Shown: positions 17,461 through 26,672, numbered from the stretch's first letter. The stretch: DNA of 64,000 nucleotides from Proteobacteria bacterium DTSAM18 (GCA_028767165.1 JARACJ010000008.1:151271-215270); one strand, 5' to 3'. The notes: generated by a model not told the origin, from the sequence alone. A program made the numbers and translations.

Positions 17461-19964
17461 GCTCACGCCTGAAGGAACACGTCGCCGCCCACCTCCGCGA
17501 GGAGATCGAGCGCGCCGGCGGCACCGAGGTCTTCGCCATCGGCAAGGTCGAGGGCGGTGCCGTGGTGTCCGCCACCGTCGTGTGCCGCGGCCAGACCGAT
17601 CGGGTCACCGCCCTGCTCGGCCGCCCCGAGCCAGGCCAGGTGGTCATCCACAACCACCCGTCCGGCGACCTGCGTCCTTCCGATGCCGACATGCGCATCG
17701 CGGGGCTGTACGCCGAGGACGGCATCGGCTTCGTCATCATCGACTCGGCGGCCACCCGCTCCAACTGGGTGGTGGAGCCCTTCCGCAAGACGGCGAAGCA
17801 CATCGATCCGGCACGGGTCGACCACATCTTCGACCAGAAGCTGGGCCGCTCCATTCCCGGCTGGGAGACCCGCGACGCCCAGCGGCACATGGCCCACAGG
17901 GTCGGCGCGGCCTTGAGCACCGGCACCCACCTGGTCTGTGAGGCCGGCACCGGCACCGGCAAGTCCCTCGCCTACCTGGTGCCCGCACTGCTGTGGGCGG
18001 AGAGGAACGAGGCGACCGTGGTGGTGGCCACCCACACCCGCGCCCTGCAGGGACAGCTGTTCCGCAGCGACCTGAAGCTGCTGGAGCAGGCGGGCGTGAA
18101 AGTCGAGGCCGCCGTGCTCGAGGGCCGCGGCAACTACCTGTGCAAACGCCGCCTGCAGATCGCCACCGCCGAGCAGAAGCTCATCCCGGACGAGGACGAC
18201 GACCACCTGGAGCACCTGCGGGCCTGGTCGAAGACCACCGAGGTGGGCTCCCGCTCCGATCTGACCGAGCCCATCCCCCACGCCACCTGGGAGAAGGTCA
18301 ACTCCGACGGCGATCTGTCCCTGCGCAACAAGTGCAGCCACTTCCAGGAGTGCCACTTCTACGATGCCCGCCGCACCGCCGCCCAGGCGCGTATCCTGGT
18401 GGTCAACCACGCCCTGCTGCTGGCCGACCTGCAGCTCAAGGGCGAGGGCGCCCGGGGCTTCCTGCCCGCCTACAGCCGGGTGATCCTCGACGAGGCCCAG
18501 CACCTCGAGGAGGTGGCCACCAGCGTCGCCACCCAGGAGCTCACCCTGCGGGCGATGCAGCGGGCCATCGGGCCGATCCTGCCCCGCCGCAAGCGCTCCG
18601 GCTCCCTGCGGCGCCTCGCCCACCACCTCACGAAGGTGCCGGCGATCCCCCCGGACGTGGTCGACCAGGTCGGCGCCGCCGTCGAAGCCGCCGTCGTGCA
18701 GCTCAAGTCCTTTCTCGCCGACGCGGAGGCCATCCTCGACGTGCTCCTCGGCGAGCTGGCCCCCGAGCAACCCACCCTGCGGTTCACCCACGAGACCACC
18801 CAGACGGACGGGTGGAACCAGGTCATCCTGCCGTCCCTGCGCAGCCTGTACAGCGCGCTGACCAAGGCCTGCGCCGCCCTCGAGGCCGTCACGGCGCCGC
18901 TCACGGACCACCCGCTGCCGGAGGACCGCGCCCAGCCGATGCTCGACGTCGACCGGGCCCGCCGCAAGCTCTCCGCCGCCACCCAGACCGTCCGCACCGT
19001 GGCGTCGGTGCAGCAGGACGAGATGTGTCGGTGGATGCAGCGCCACACCCGCCGCGACAGCGTCGTCGTCTCCCTGAACGCCGCCCCCATCGACGTGGCC
19101 CCCACCCTGCGCCGGGTGCTGTGGGACTCGGTGGAGTCGGTGGTGTGCACGTCGGCCACCCTGCGCGTGGACCGCTCCTTCGCCTTCTGGACCCGCCGGG
19201 TGGGCCTGTTCAAGCCCGACACCGCCGCGTTCCCCTCCCCGTTCGACTACCAGCGCAACGCCCTGCTCCTGGCACCAGGCGACACCCCCGATCCCAACAG
19301 CGACGCCTGGCTCCCCCACACCGCCCGCCTCATCGCCCAGGCCGTCATCGCCAGCGGCGGCGGTGCGTTCGTGCTGTGCACCTCCTACCGGGCGGTGAAG
19401 GCCTACACCGCCGCCCTGAGGAGCCTGCTGCCCCCTCACCGGGTCATCCTCAGCCAGGGCACCATGGGCTCCACGGCCCTCCTGCAGCGCTTCCTCACCA
19501 CGCCAGACGCCGTGCTCGTCGGCACCGACTCCTTCTGGGAGGGCGTCAGCGTCAAGGGCGACCAGCTGCGCCTCGTCATCATCCCCCGCCTGCCCTTCCG
19601 GGTGCCGTCCGATCCTCTCCGACAGGCCCGTCAGGAGGTCATCGAACGGGCCGGCTACAACCCCTTCGTGGTGTTCACGCTGCCCGAGGCGATCCTCAAA
19701 TTGCGGCAGGGATTCGGCCGCCTCATCCGCTCCACCACGGACACCGGTGCGGTGATCCTCCTGGACCCACGCCTGCATACCAGGCGCTATGGTGCAAAAG
19801 TCCTGCGGAGTCTGCCCGACGCACGTACAGTTCGGGGTTCCTGGGATCGATGCATCCAGGACCTGTTCTCCTTCTACCGCGGGGAGCCCCATGAACGATC
19901 GCAGCGCCTTCCGGATCCGACTCCACGGCCACCTGGCCTCCCAGCAGAGAACCCTGCAGGTTGA
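17457..19964 (+). CDS. JAB/RadC-like domain fused to a DinG/XPD-type helicase
   Basis: An 835-residue protein starting GTG 17457, overlapping the rnz stop (GTGA). Residues about 35-125 carry a JAB/MPN-like motif, VIHNHPSGDLRPSDADM, resembling the JAMM core of RadC (HxHPS...D). From about 150 an XPD/DinG helicase follows: Walker A EAGTGTGKS, four cysteines of a likely Fe-S domain (YLCKRR, then NKCSHFQECHF), motif II ILDEAQHLEE, motif III-like SATL, and motif VI QGFGRLIRS. It is probably a 5'-3' DNA helicase for repair or replication-conflict resolution. DinG proteins in Firmicutes carry an exonuclease at this position, so the JAB domain is an unusual swap. Whether the JAB domain is catalytic is unknown. 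Confidence 0.88.
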   Translation: MSSRLKEHVAAHLREEIERAGGTEVFAIGKVEGGAVVSATVVCRGQTDRVTALLGRPEPGQVVIHNHPSGDLRPSDADMRIAGLYAEDGIGFVIIDSAATRSNWVVEPFRKTAKHIDPARVDHIFDQKLGRSIPGWETRDAQRHMAHRVGAALSTGTHLVCEAGTGTGKSLAYLVPALLWAERNEATVVVATHTRALQGQLFRSDLKLLEQAGVKVEAAVLEGRGNYLCKRRLQIATAEQKLIPDEDDDHLEHLRAWSKTTEVGSRSDLTEPIPHATWEKVNSDGDLSLRNKCSHFQECHFYDARRTAAQARILVVNHALLLADLQLKGEGARGFLPAYSRVILDEAQHLEEVATSVATQELTLRAMQRAIGPILPRRKRSGSLRRLAHHLTKVPAIPPDVVDQVGAAVEAAVVQLKSFLADAEAILDVLLGELAPEQPTLRFTHETTQTDGWNQVILPSLRSLYSALTKACAALEAVTAPLTDHPLPEDRAQPMLDVDRARRKLSAATQTVRTVASVQQDEMCRWMQRHTRRDSVVVSLNAAPIDVAPTLRRVLWDSVESVVCTSATLRVDRSFAFWTRRVGLFKPDTAAFPSPFDYQRNALLLAPGDTPDPNSDAWLPHTARLIAQAVIASGGGAFVLCTSYRAVKAYTAALRSLLPPHRVILSQGTMGSTALLQRFLTTPDAVLVGTDSFWEGVSVKGDQLRLVIIPRLPFRVPSDPLRQARQEVIERAGYNPFVVFTLPEAILKLRQGFGRLIRSTTDTGAVILLDPRLHTRRYGAKVLRSLPDARTVRGSWDRCIQDLFSFYRGEPHERSQRLPDPTPRPPGLPAENPAG

Positions 19965-20142
19965 TCTGCCCGAACCGCAGCCCGCGGGCGTGCTCCTGAA
20001 GAAGGCCGCGGAGCTGCTGCAGCGCAGCCTCGACGGCGCGCACCTCACGGTGGGCACCAGGGTCGCCAAGGGCACCATGGCCGTGCACCACGCCGACGAC
20101 ATCGCGCTGCTGCCGGCGTTCGAGGGGGTGGAGGAGCGCTGA
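19891..20142 (+). CDS. Small beta-grasp (MoaD/ThiS-like) protein
   Basis: An 83-residue ORF at ATG 19891 (SD GGGGAG), overlapping the helicase C-terminus by 74 bp in another frame. The pattern FRIRLHGHL, a mid helix LLKKAAELLQRSL, and a tail TMAVHHADDIALLPAFEG resembles the MoaD ubiquitin-like fold, whose last strand reads GDEVAFFPPVTGG. The C-terminal Gly-Gly is missing (ends GVEER), so it would not be activated like a sulfur carrier. It could be a structural relative or a spurious frame. Confidence 0.5.
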   Translation: MNDRSAFRIRLHGHLASQQRTLQVDLPEPQPAGVLLKKAAELLQRSLDGAHLTVGTRVAKGTMAVHHADDIALLPAFEGVEER

Positions 20143-20246
20143 GGCGGAACAGCACCACAGATCGTCACTCCCCAAGGCGCATCCCCTCCAGAAGAGTTAC
20201 CCTGCGGCGCGAATTCCCCCCCTTCCGCCCCGCAGGAGGCACCCCA

Positions 20247-21023
20247 ATGGCAGTCCACGGCCGCCCCACCCCCCAGCCGAACCTCCCCGACGAGCGTCCC
20301 CGCTTCAAGGACCGCATGCCGGAGGAATACCGTCGCCAGGATGCCAACCCCTACCTGCACTCCCACCGCACCTACGGTCGCCCGCTGATCCCGGCCTCCG
20401 AGGCCTGGCCCCTTCGCGGCAAGTGGGACGAGGAATTCGGCCGCTCCGCGCCGCTGCACCTCGAGATCGGCTGCGGCAACGGCTTCTTCCTGGCCGGCAT
20501 GGCCAAGCGCCACGACGACTGGAACTTCGTGGGCATCGAGATCCGGTACAAGCGCACCGTGCTCGTGGCCCGCAAGCTGCAGGACGCCGGGGTCGAGAAC
20601 GCCCGCATCCTGCGCTACCACGCCGCCTACCTCGACGATCTCTTCGAGCCCGGCACCCTGTCCGGCATCTACGTGAACCACCCCGATCCGTGGCCCAAGG
20701 ACAAGCACGAGAAGAACCGGCTCATCTCCCGCTGGTTCCTCGAGGACTGCGTCCGGCTGCTCAAGCCCGGTGGCTGGTTCCGCCTGAAGTCCGACTTCCG
20801 TCCCAACGTCGACCGCGTGGAGCACCACCTCGACAAGGACGGCGACGGCAACCCCCTCCCTCGGCTGCCCCTGCGCGTCACCGGCCGCTCCGAGGACATC
20901 ATCACCGGGCCCGCACCGTGGCCCGACGACATCGAGACCAACTACCAGTCCAAGTACCGCAAGCGCGGCGAACCGGTGTACGCCATCGAGCTCGTGCGCG
21001 AGGACGACACATCCGCCAGCTGA
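20247..21023 (+). CDS. trmB: tRNA (guanine-N7-)-methyltransferase
   Basis: A 258-residue SAM-dependent enzyme that methylates G46 of tRNA. The SAM site is LEIGCGNGFFLAGMA, the family hallmark is NHPDPWPKDKHEKNRLI, and a late TNYQSKYRKRG segment matches the C-terminal substrate loop. It has an N-terminal extension of about 60 residues, rich in Pro/Arg, compared with the E. coli enzyme. Start ATG 20247 behind GCAGGAGG. It stands alone between the helicase operon and the DEAD-box gene. Confidence 0.94.
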   Translation: MAVHGRPTPQPNLPDERPRFKDRMPEEYRRQDANPYLHSHRTYGRPLIPASEAWPLRGKWDEEFGRSAPLHLEIGCGNGFFLAGMAKRHDDWNFVGIEIRYKRTVLVARKLQDAGVENARILRYHAAYLDDLFEPGTLSGIYVNHPDPWPKDKHEKNRLISRWFLEDCVRLLKPGGWFRLKSDFRPNVDRVEHHLDKDGDGNPLPRLPLRVTGRSEDIITGPAPWPDDIETNYQSKYRKRGEPVYAIELVREDDTSAS

Positions 21024-21060
21024 GTCCCATCAGCTCGCACCCATGCGTGAAAATCCCCGG

Positions 21061-21114
21061 GGCCCGGAGAGCGCCTTCGCTGCCGTACGTACGGCAGTTG
21101 GCGTTTTCCGGGCC
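21061..21114. promoter_or_regulatory. Nested hairpin in the leader of the DEAD-box gene
   Basis: A perfect 16-bp palindrome (TGCCGTACGTACGGCA, 21081-21096) sits inside a longer interrupted stem (GGCCCGGA at 21061 with TCCGGGCC at 21107). It lies 38 bp after trmB and 90 bp before the helicase start, with no T-tract. It could be a trmB terminator, a protein operator, or a structured 5' leader of the RNA helicase gene. Confidence 0.5.
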
Positions 21115-21204
21115 CTGCGCATAGGATGTGCCTGCGTCAACAGACAGCAAGCCGCCCTGCCCTGAACACAAAAGCGACCCGGCGGGGCATGAAACGAGGC
21201 AAGA

Positions 21205-22920
21205 ATGACCGACAACGATGACACCGGCTCCCACGTTCCCGCCGGTTCCGACTACGTCAGCGACCGTACCTTCGCTGACTTCCCCATCTCCGAAGAGGTC
21301 CTCAAGGGCCTGACCGACATGGGCTTCACCACCGCCACCCCCGTGCAGGCGGCCACCATCGACCCCGCCACCGCCGGCCGCGACCTGCTCGTCCGCGCCA
21401 AGACCGGCACCGGCAAGACCGCAGCCTTCGGCGTACCCATCGTCGAGCTCACCCCCGAGGGCCACCGCAAGCCCTACGTGCTGATCCTCGAGCCCACCCG
21501 TGAGCTCGCCCAGCAGACGGCCGATCAGATCACCCAGATCGCCGCCTACAAGGATGTCTCCTGCACCCTGCTCGTGGGTGGCGTGGCCATCGGTCCCCAG
21601 GAGACGGCCCTGATGAAGGGCGCCGAGATCCTCGTGGGCACCCCCGGCCGCGTGCTCGACCACATCCGCCGGGGCAACCTCGACCCCAGCACCGTCCAGA
21701 TCGCCTGCCTCGACGAGGCCGACGAGATGCTGTCCATGGGCTTCTACGAGGACGTCACCCGCATCCTCAACGCCACCCAGGACGACCGCCAGGTGCTGCT
21801 GTACTCCGCCACCATCGGCAACGACACCCAGCGCCTCGTGCAGCGGTTCCTCAAGGATCCGGTGGATGTCATGCTCTCCACCGATGCCGACGGCGTCGAG
21901 CTGCTCGAGCACCACCTGTACGAGACCGAGCACGGCGTGCACAAGGTCCGCGCGCTGCTGTACGTCATCGATCTCGAGGATCCCGACAGCGCCATCATCT
22001 TCTGCAACACCCGCGAAGACACCACCACGGTGGCCAACTTCCTCGACCGCCAGGGCCTCGATGTCCAGCTCATCTCCGGCGACCTGTCCCAGGCCCGCCG
22101 CACCGAGGTGATGGCCCAGGTCAAGGCAGGCGCCGTGCGCTTCCTGGTGGCCACCGACGTCGCCGCACGCGGCATCGACATCTCCGGCCTCACCCACGTC
22201 ATCAACTACGCCCTGCCCCAGGATCCCGCGGTCTACCTGCACCGCACCGGCCGTACCGGCCGTATCGGCAAGAAGGGCGTGGCCGTCTCCCTGTGCGGCG
22301 GCTCCGACATGGGCACCCGCCGGGTGCTCGAGAACAAGCACAAGATCAAGTTCGACGTGCGCGAGCTCCCCAGCGGCGATGACGCCATCAAGATGCGCGT
22401 GAAGCGCCAGGCCAAGCAGATCCGCCAGGCCATGGGCTCGCTGGTGTTCGAGTCCTACCTGCCCACCGTCGATGCGCTGCTCGAGCGCCCCGACGGCAAG
22501 GCCCTGCTCGCCGCGAGCCTGCGCGCCTTCTTCCAGTGGGACCGTGAGCGCCGGCAGGAGGTCGCCTCCTCCGACGAGGGACCCGTCTTCGAGTCCAAGC
22601 GCGCCCAGCGTCAACGTGAGCGTGACGGCCGTGGTCGCGAGAGTGGCCGTGGCCGCCGTGGCGAGCGCCGTGAGCGACGTGGCCGGGATCGCGACCGCGA
22701 CCGCGACCGCGACAGCAAGCCTGCTCCTGCCGAGATGGACGACCTCGATGCCCTGCTCGTCGCCGAGGGCGGCAGCAACGACGCCGAGTCCAAGCCCAAG
22801 CGCAAGCGTCGCCGTCGCAAGAAGTCCGGTGACGAGAGCAAGCCCGTGGAGTCCAAGGCCGCGAGCCAGAGCAAGGGCGGCGACCTCGACGACCTCGACG
22901 ATCTGCTCAGCATGGACTGA
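21205..22920 (+). CDS. DEAD-box ATP-dependent RNA helicase
   Basis: A 571-residue RNA helicase of the DeaD/CsdA/RhlE group. In order it has a Q-motif region (FTTATPVQAATI), Walker A RAKTGTGKTA, Ia EPTRELAQQ, GG and TPGR, DEAD box CLDEADEML, SAT (YSATIG), IV IFCNTRE, V VATDVAARGID and VI HRTGRTGRIG. The last 130 residues are a disordered Arg/Gly/Asp/Lys tail (RGRESGRGRRGER, DRDRDRDRD, KPKRKRRRRKK), ending in an acidic DDLDDLLSMD. Such tails bind structured RNA in cold-shock or ribosome-assembly helicases. Start ATG 21205 behind a GAGGCAAGA site. Confidence 0.94.
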   Translation: MTDNDDTGSHVPAGSDYVSDRTFADFPISEEVLKGLTDMGFTTATPVQAATIDPATAGRDLLVRAKTGTGKTAAFGVPIVELTPEGHRKPYVLILEPTRELAQQTADQITQIAAYKDVSCTLLVGGVAIGPQETALMKGAEILVGTPGRVLDHIRRGNLDPSTVQIACLDEADEMLSMGFYEDVTRILNATQDDRQVLLYSATIGNDTQRLVQRFLKDPVDVMLSTDADGVELLEHHLYETEHGVHKVRALLYVIDLEDPDSAIIFCNTREDTTTVANFLDRQGLDVQLISGDLSQARRTEVMAQVKAGAVRFLVATDVAARGIDISGLTHVINYALPQDPAVYLHRTGRTGRIGKKGVAVSLCGGSDMGTRRVLENKHKIKFDVRELPSGDDAIKMRVKRQAKQIRQAMGSLVFESYLPTVDALLERPDGKALLAASLRAFFQWDRERRQEVASSDEGPVFESKRAQRQRERDGRGRESGRGRRGERRERRGRDRDRDRDRDSKPAPAEMDDLDALLVAEGGSNDAESKPKRKRRRRKKSGDESKPVESKAASQSKGGDLDDLDDLLSMD

Positions 22921-22939
22921 GCACGTCCCCACCACGTGA

Positions 22940-22973
22940 AAGGCCCCGGTTGCATTCCTGCAGCCGGGGCCTT
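22940..22973. terminator. Bidirectional intrinsic terminator
   Basis: AAGGCCCCGG (22940-22949) pairs with CCGGGGCCTT (22964-22973), with extra TGCA/TGCA pairing inside, followed by TCTT. It separates the convergent helicase and LOG-family genes. Confidence 0.8.
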
Positions 22974-22993
22974 CTTGCGTGCGGAACCGGGTC

Positions 22994-23815
22994 TCAGGCG
23001 CCGGACGCCTCGACCTCGGAGAGGGCGGTCGTGAGGTAGGTGAACGCCTCGTCGACGGAGTCCGTGCGGTGGATCAGATCGACATCCTCCTCGGAGATGG
23101 TGCCGTAGTCGACCATCGCCTTGAGGTTGAAGACGGAGTCCCAGTACTCGGTGCCGTACAGGATGATGGGCATCTTCTTCTTGATCTTGCCGGTCTGGAT
23201 GAGCGTGAGGGTCTCGAAGATCTCGTCCATCGTGCCGAACCCGCCGGGGAACACGATGAGGGCCTTCATCAGGTACAGGAACCAGTACTTGCGGGTGAAG
23301 AAGTAGTGGAACTCGAAGGCGAGCTCGTCGGTGACCCACTCGTTCACGCCGGGCTCGAACGGAAGCGAGATGCCGAGACCCACACTGCGGCCGTTGCGCA
23401 CATCGGCGGCGCCCCGGTTGGCGGCCTCCATGATGCCCGGGCCGCCACCGGTGCAGACCACGTAGGTCTTGCCGTCGCGGTACAGGGACCACTCGGTGAG
23501 GCGACGGGCCAGCTCGCGGGTGTCGTCGTAGTACTTGGCCATCCGCAGGGCGCCACGGGCCCGGCTGAGGACGCGACGGATCCCGGGATCATTGGGATCG
23601 GCGTCGAAGGCGGCCTGGGCGGCCTCGAGATCGGCGCGCGCGTCGGGTTCCGGCTTGGCGCGAGCCGAGCCGAACATGACGATGGTGTCGTGGATTCCCT
23701 GGGCCTTGAACCGCTGACGCGGCTCCTCGTACTCGCACAGGATGCGGATGTGGCGGGCCGGGGGGGAGTTGAGGAAGTGGAGGTTCTTGTAGGCCTTTTC
23801 CGGTTGTTTCGACAT
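22994..23815 (-). CDS. LOG-family (TIGR00730-like) Rossmann protein
   Basis: A 273-residue protein with the LOG signature: CTGGGPGIMEAANRGA around 115-130 and FPGGFGTMDEIFE around 185-197. Members hydrolyse the N-glycosidic bond of nucleoside 5'-monophosphates; some make cytokinins in plants and microbes. An N-terminal extension of about 100 residues makes it longer than the 190-residue core, as in the long TIGR00730-type forms. Start ATG 23815 (MSKQPEKAYK) behind AAGGAGAAAG. It is monocistronic, divergent from the 24040 lipoprotein across 224 bp holding no clear feature. Confidence 0.85.
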   Translation of the reverse strand: MSKQPEKAYKNLHFLNSPPARHIRILCEYEEPRQRFKAQGIHDTIVMFGSARAKPEPDARADLEAAQAAFDADPNDPGIRRVLSRARGALRMAKYYDDTRELARRLTEWSLYRDGKTYVVCTGGGPGIMEAANRGAADVRNGRSVGLGISLPFEPGVNEWVTDELAFEFHYFFTRKYWFLYLMKALIVFPGGFGTMDEIFETLTLIQTGKIKKKMPIILYGTEYWDSVFNLKAMVDYGTISEEDVDLIHRTDSVDEAFTYLTTALSEVEASGA

Positions 23816-24039
23816 CTTTCTCCTTGTCGCAGGGCGTACCTGACACCCATCTCATGTGTGCCGGTACCGGACCCCTGTTGCAAGCCCGTGCTTGCGCTTT
23901 CCTTGTTTTCAGGGTCCAAGCCCATTAATCCACGGCGGCCCAAAGTCACCAACATTTTGATGACATCTGCCGAGAATAAGTTCCTCGGGCGAACGTCCCA
24001 AGCTCCCGTGCGCGAACGGCCTTGTGCCAAGGAGGTCTC

Positions 24040-24600
24040 ATGTTGAAGCTCGCCATTCCACTGCTGGCGCTGCAAACCCTGTCTGCCTGCATCTTCTACA
24101 CGGAGACCTACCGCGAGGTCCCCTACTACGAGGAGGACGACGTGGACTCCTACGAGGAGCAGGACCGCCCGATGGCCGACGACGGCATGGATCGACCCGA
24201 CGCGGCCCCCGAGGTCTCCGTGGTGATCGACCCTAACGGCATCGAGGCCGGCGATACCCACATCCTGTCCCTCACCTTCGAGGGCTCCCGCGAGGTCACG
24301 CCGGACGCGGTCCGTGATCTGGTGTTCTTCGGCCCCGACGAGCTGGTCATCGACACCTGGCAGACCCGCTCCGACGAGATCATCCTCGTCATCACCGTCC
24401 CCGAAGACGCCCTCACCGGTGTGTACGACGTCCTCATCAGCACCGGCGACGCTCGCCTCTTCGCCGAGGGCGTGCTCGAGGTGTACGGCTGGGGCGATGC
24501 ACCGGCAGACGGCCAGGACGTCCCGAGCACCGGCTCCGGCGGCACCTCCGATGGCGGCACCGGCGGTGGCTCCGACAGCGGCCTCGAACCCTGCCCCTGA
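24040..24600 (+). CDS. Acidic lipoprotein with Ig-like domain
   Basis: A 186-residue exported protein. The signal MLKLAIPLLALQTLSACIF ends in a lipobox (LSAC). An acidic segment (EEDDVDSYEEQD) follows, then a beta-rich domain of about 100 residues (VSVVIDPNGIEAGDTHILSL, ELVIDTWQTRSDEIILVITV, GVYDVLIS), which reads like an IPT/TIG or Ig-like fold. The tail is a Gly/Ser/Thr-rich spacer. Start ATG 24040 behind AAGGAGG, seven bases upstream. Function unknown. Confidence 0.8.
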   Translation: MLKLAIPLLALQTLSACIFYTETYREVPYYEEDDVDSYEEQDRPMADDGMDRPDAAPEVSVVIDPNGIEAGDTHILSLTFEGSREVTPDAVRDLVFFGPDELVIDTWQTRSDEIILVITVPEDALTGVYDVLISTGDARLFAEGVLEVYGWGDAPADGQDVPSTGSGGTSDGGTGGGSDSGLEPCP

Positions 24601-24612
24601 GGGTTCGCGTCC

Positions 24613-24660
24613 CACACGAAGAAGGGGGAGCTCGTCATCGAGCTCCCCCTTCTTCGTGTG
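24613..24660. terminator. Strong bidirectional terminator
   Basis: A perfect 22-bp stem with a TCAT loop (24613-24634 with 24639-24660) lies between the convergent lipoprotein and GNAT genes; each arm carries AAGAAGGGGG / CCCCCTTCTT so T-runs occur on both strands. Confidence 0.9.
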
Positions 24661-24678
24661 TGCGACAGCCAGTGCCCG

Positions 24679-25233
24679 TCAGCTCGCGCTGAGCTCCCGC
24701 AGGACGGGCGCGTCCCCGTCGGCGCCGTCGTCCGGGCGCATCCAGCGGCTCAGATCGAGGGACCAGGAGCGCTTGCCGTTCTGGGAGCCGAGGCCGACGA
24801 AGCCCATCGAGGCGTACAGCTTGTTGGCGCGCCAGTTGTCTTCCGCCACCTCGAGGACGAGCTCGTCGAAGTCCTGCTCGTTGGCCAGCTGCATGGCGAT
24901 GGACTCGATGAAGAAGCGACCGAGGCCGGCGCCTCGCCAGCCGGGGTGGATGCCGATGGACAGCATCACGGCCGCCTGGGGCCGACGCATGTGCCGCAGG
25001 ACCACGGCAGCACCCCACAGCTCGTCGGCCTGCTTGAGGACGAAGACCTCGCCGAACCGCACCAGCGCACTCAGGGTGGGGCGCGGGTAGGAGGGCTCCG
25101 CGAACATCTGCAGGTCGAGATCGAGCATCAGATCGAGGAGCTCTTCGCCCTTGTGCTCGGCGCGCTGCACGCAGACGGTGGACGCATCGCCGAACAGGTC
25201 GACGCACTTCGTGGGAGGGGGCAGTCTGGTCAT
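24679..25233 (-). CDS. GNAT-family N-acetyltransferase
   Basis: A 184-residue acetyltransferase. The acetyl-CoA motif A is LSIGIHPGWRGAGLGRFFIE (V/I-x-P-x-x-R-G-x-G-x-G), and motif B is VAEDNWRANKLYASMGFVG, typical of RimI-like proteins acting on amines. The ATG at 25233 (MTRLPPPTKC) with AAGGAAC upstream is preferred to an upstream in-frame start that would place 40 unrelated residues in front. Substrate unknown. It is unlinked to the graspetide cluster 12 kb away. Confidence 0.82.
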   Translation of the reverse strand: MTRLPPPTKCVDLFGDASTVCVQRAEHKGEELLDLMLDLDLQMFAEPSYPRPTLSALVRFGEVFVLKQADELWGAAVVLRHMRRPQAAVMLSIGIHPGWRGAGLGRFFIESIAMQLANEQDFDELVLEVAEDNWRANKLYASMGFVGLGSQNGKRSWSLDLSRWMRPDDGADGDAPVLRELSAS

Positions 25234-25352
25234 GGTGTTCCTTCCGAGGCCGTAATCTATTCTCTCGTGCTTCAGGATCAAGTGAGGCAAAGATCCTGTC
25301 ACCGGGAGCCGCAAATGGCGTGTTACCAAATGCACCAAACGCTGGAGTGACA

Positions 25353-26672
25353 ATGACCCTTCCCCATCCGGACTTCTCCGAGCACCGCGAACGCCTGCTC
25401 GCCGCCCTCCCCAGCGACGAGGCCGTGCTCGTCTTCGGTGGTCCCCTCCGTCGCCGCAACGGCGATGCCGACTACCGCTACCGCCCCGACAGCGACGTGT
25501 GGTGGCTCACGGGCTGGCCCGATACCGAGGTCGCCGTGTTCATCAAGCCCGGTGACGCGCCCGTGACGATGTTCGTGCAGGAGCGCGACCCCACTGCCGA
25601 GACCTGGACCGGTCGTCGGGCAGGCCCCGAGGGCGCCGTGGCGACCTTCGGCGCCGACAACGCCTTCACCTACGGCGAGCTCGAAGCCGAGCTTCCCCGC
25701 CTGCTGCAGGGCGTGCGGGCGCTGCACTACGACTTCGGGCGCTCCCACGAGATGGACAAGCTCGTCCAGACGGCCATCTACCGCGCCGGTCGCGCGGCGC
25801 GCCGCAACGGCCTGCCCGTGCCCGAGACCTTCCACAGCCTCACCAAGCTGGTGCACGAGCTGCGCCTCGTGAAGTCCGCCAACGAGCTCGACATCCTGCG
25901 CAAGGCAGGCGAGGTCACGGCGAACGCCCACATGAAGGCCATGAAGATGGGTCGCCCCGGCGCCTTCGAGTTCGAGCTCGAGTCCGCCATCGAGAACCAC
26001 TTCCGCGCGATCGGCGGCACCGGTCCCGGCTACACGTCGATCATCGCCTCCGGCGACAACGCCAACATCCTGCACTACATCGTCAACGATCAGCAGATCG
26101 ACGACGGCGACCTCGTGCTGGTCGACGCCGGCGGTGAGATCGCCCACTACACCGCCGACATCACGCGCACCTGGCCCGCCAACGGTCGGTTCACCGAGGC
26201 CCAGAAGAAGGTCTACCAGGTGGTCCTCGACGCCCAGCACGCCGCCATCGACGCCTGCCGCGCCGGTCGTACCTTCATGGACGTCCACGACGCCGCCGTG
26301 CGCGTGCTCACCGAAGGCATGGTCGACCTGGGCCTGCTGCAGGGCGACATCGACGAGCTGATCGAGTCCGAGGCCTACAAGCGCTACTACATGCACGGCA
26401 CCAGCCACTGGCTCGGCCTCGACGTCCACGACGTGGGCGCCTACGCCGCCGAGGGCACCAGCCGCATCCTCGTGCCGGGCATGGTCCTCACGGTGGAGCC
26501 CGGCCTGTACATCCCGGCCCACGACGAGGACGCCCCCGAAGCGCTGCGCGGCATCGGCGTGCGCATCGAGGACGACATCGCCATCACCGACGGCGATCCC
26601 GAGAACCTCACCGCCGCCGTGCCCAAGTCCATCGACGAGATCGAGGCCCTGTGCCAGGGAGCGTCCGCATGA
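25353..26672 (+). CDS. pepP: Xaa-Pro aminopeptidase (M24B)
   Basis: A 439-residue metalloaminopeptidase that removes N-terminal residues preceding proline. The N-terminal AMP_N domain (YRPDSDVWWLTGWPDTEVA) is followed by the pita-bread fold with all metal ligands: VDAGGEIAHYTADITRTW, HGTSHWLGLDVHD, LTVEPGLYI and IGVRIEDDIAI. Length matches E. coli PepP. Start ATG 25353 behind TGGAGTG. The lipoprotein gene downstream overlaps its stop by 4 bp (ATGA). Confidence 0.94.
   Translation: MTLPHPDFSEHRERLLAALPSDEAVLVFGGPLRRRNGDADYRYRPDSDVWWLTGWPDTEVAVFIKPGDAPVTMFVQERDPTAETWTGRRAGPEGAVATFGADNAFTYGELEAELPRLLQGVRALHYDFGRSHEMDKLVQTAIYRAGRAARRNGLPVPETFHSLTKLVHELRLVKSANELDILRKAGEVTANAHMKAMKMGRPGAFEFELESAIENHFRAIGGTGPGYTSIIASGDNANILHYIVNDQQIDDGDLVLVDAGGEIAHYTADITRTWPANGRFTEAQKKVYQVVLDAQHAAIDACRAGRTFMDVHDAAVRVLTEGMVDLGLLQGDIDELIESEAYKRYYMHGTSHWLGLDVHDVGAYAAEGTSRILVPGMVLTVEPGLYIPAHDEDAPEALRGIGVRIEDDIAITDGDPENLTAAVPKSIDEIEALCQGASA

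Noticed and set aside
17463..20828. 1,121-codon minus-strand frame opposite the JAB-DinG helicase and trmB
   Set aside because: No motifs, spans two unrelated genes, while the plus strand has full helicase and TrmB motifs.
24679..25233. GNAT protein as the microviridin N-acetyltransferase
   Set aside because: It is 12 kb away on its own transcription unit with RimI-like features; nothing links it to the graspetide operon.
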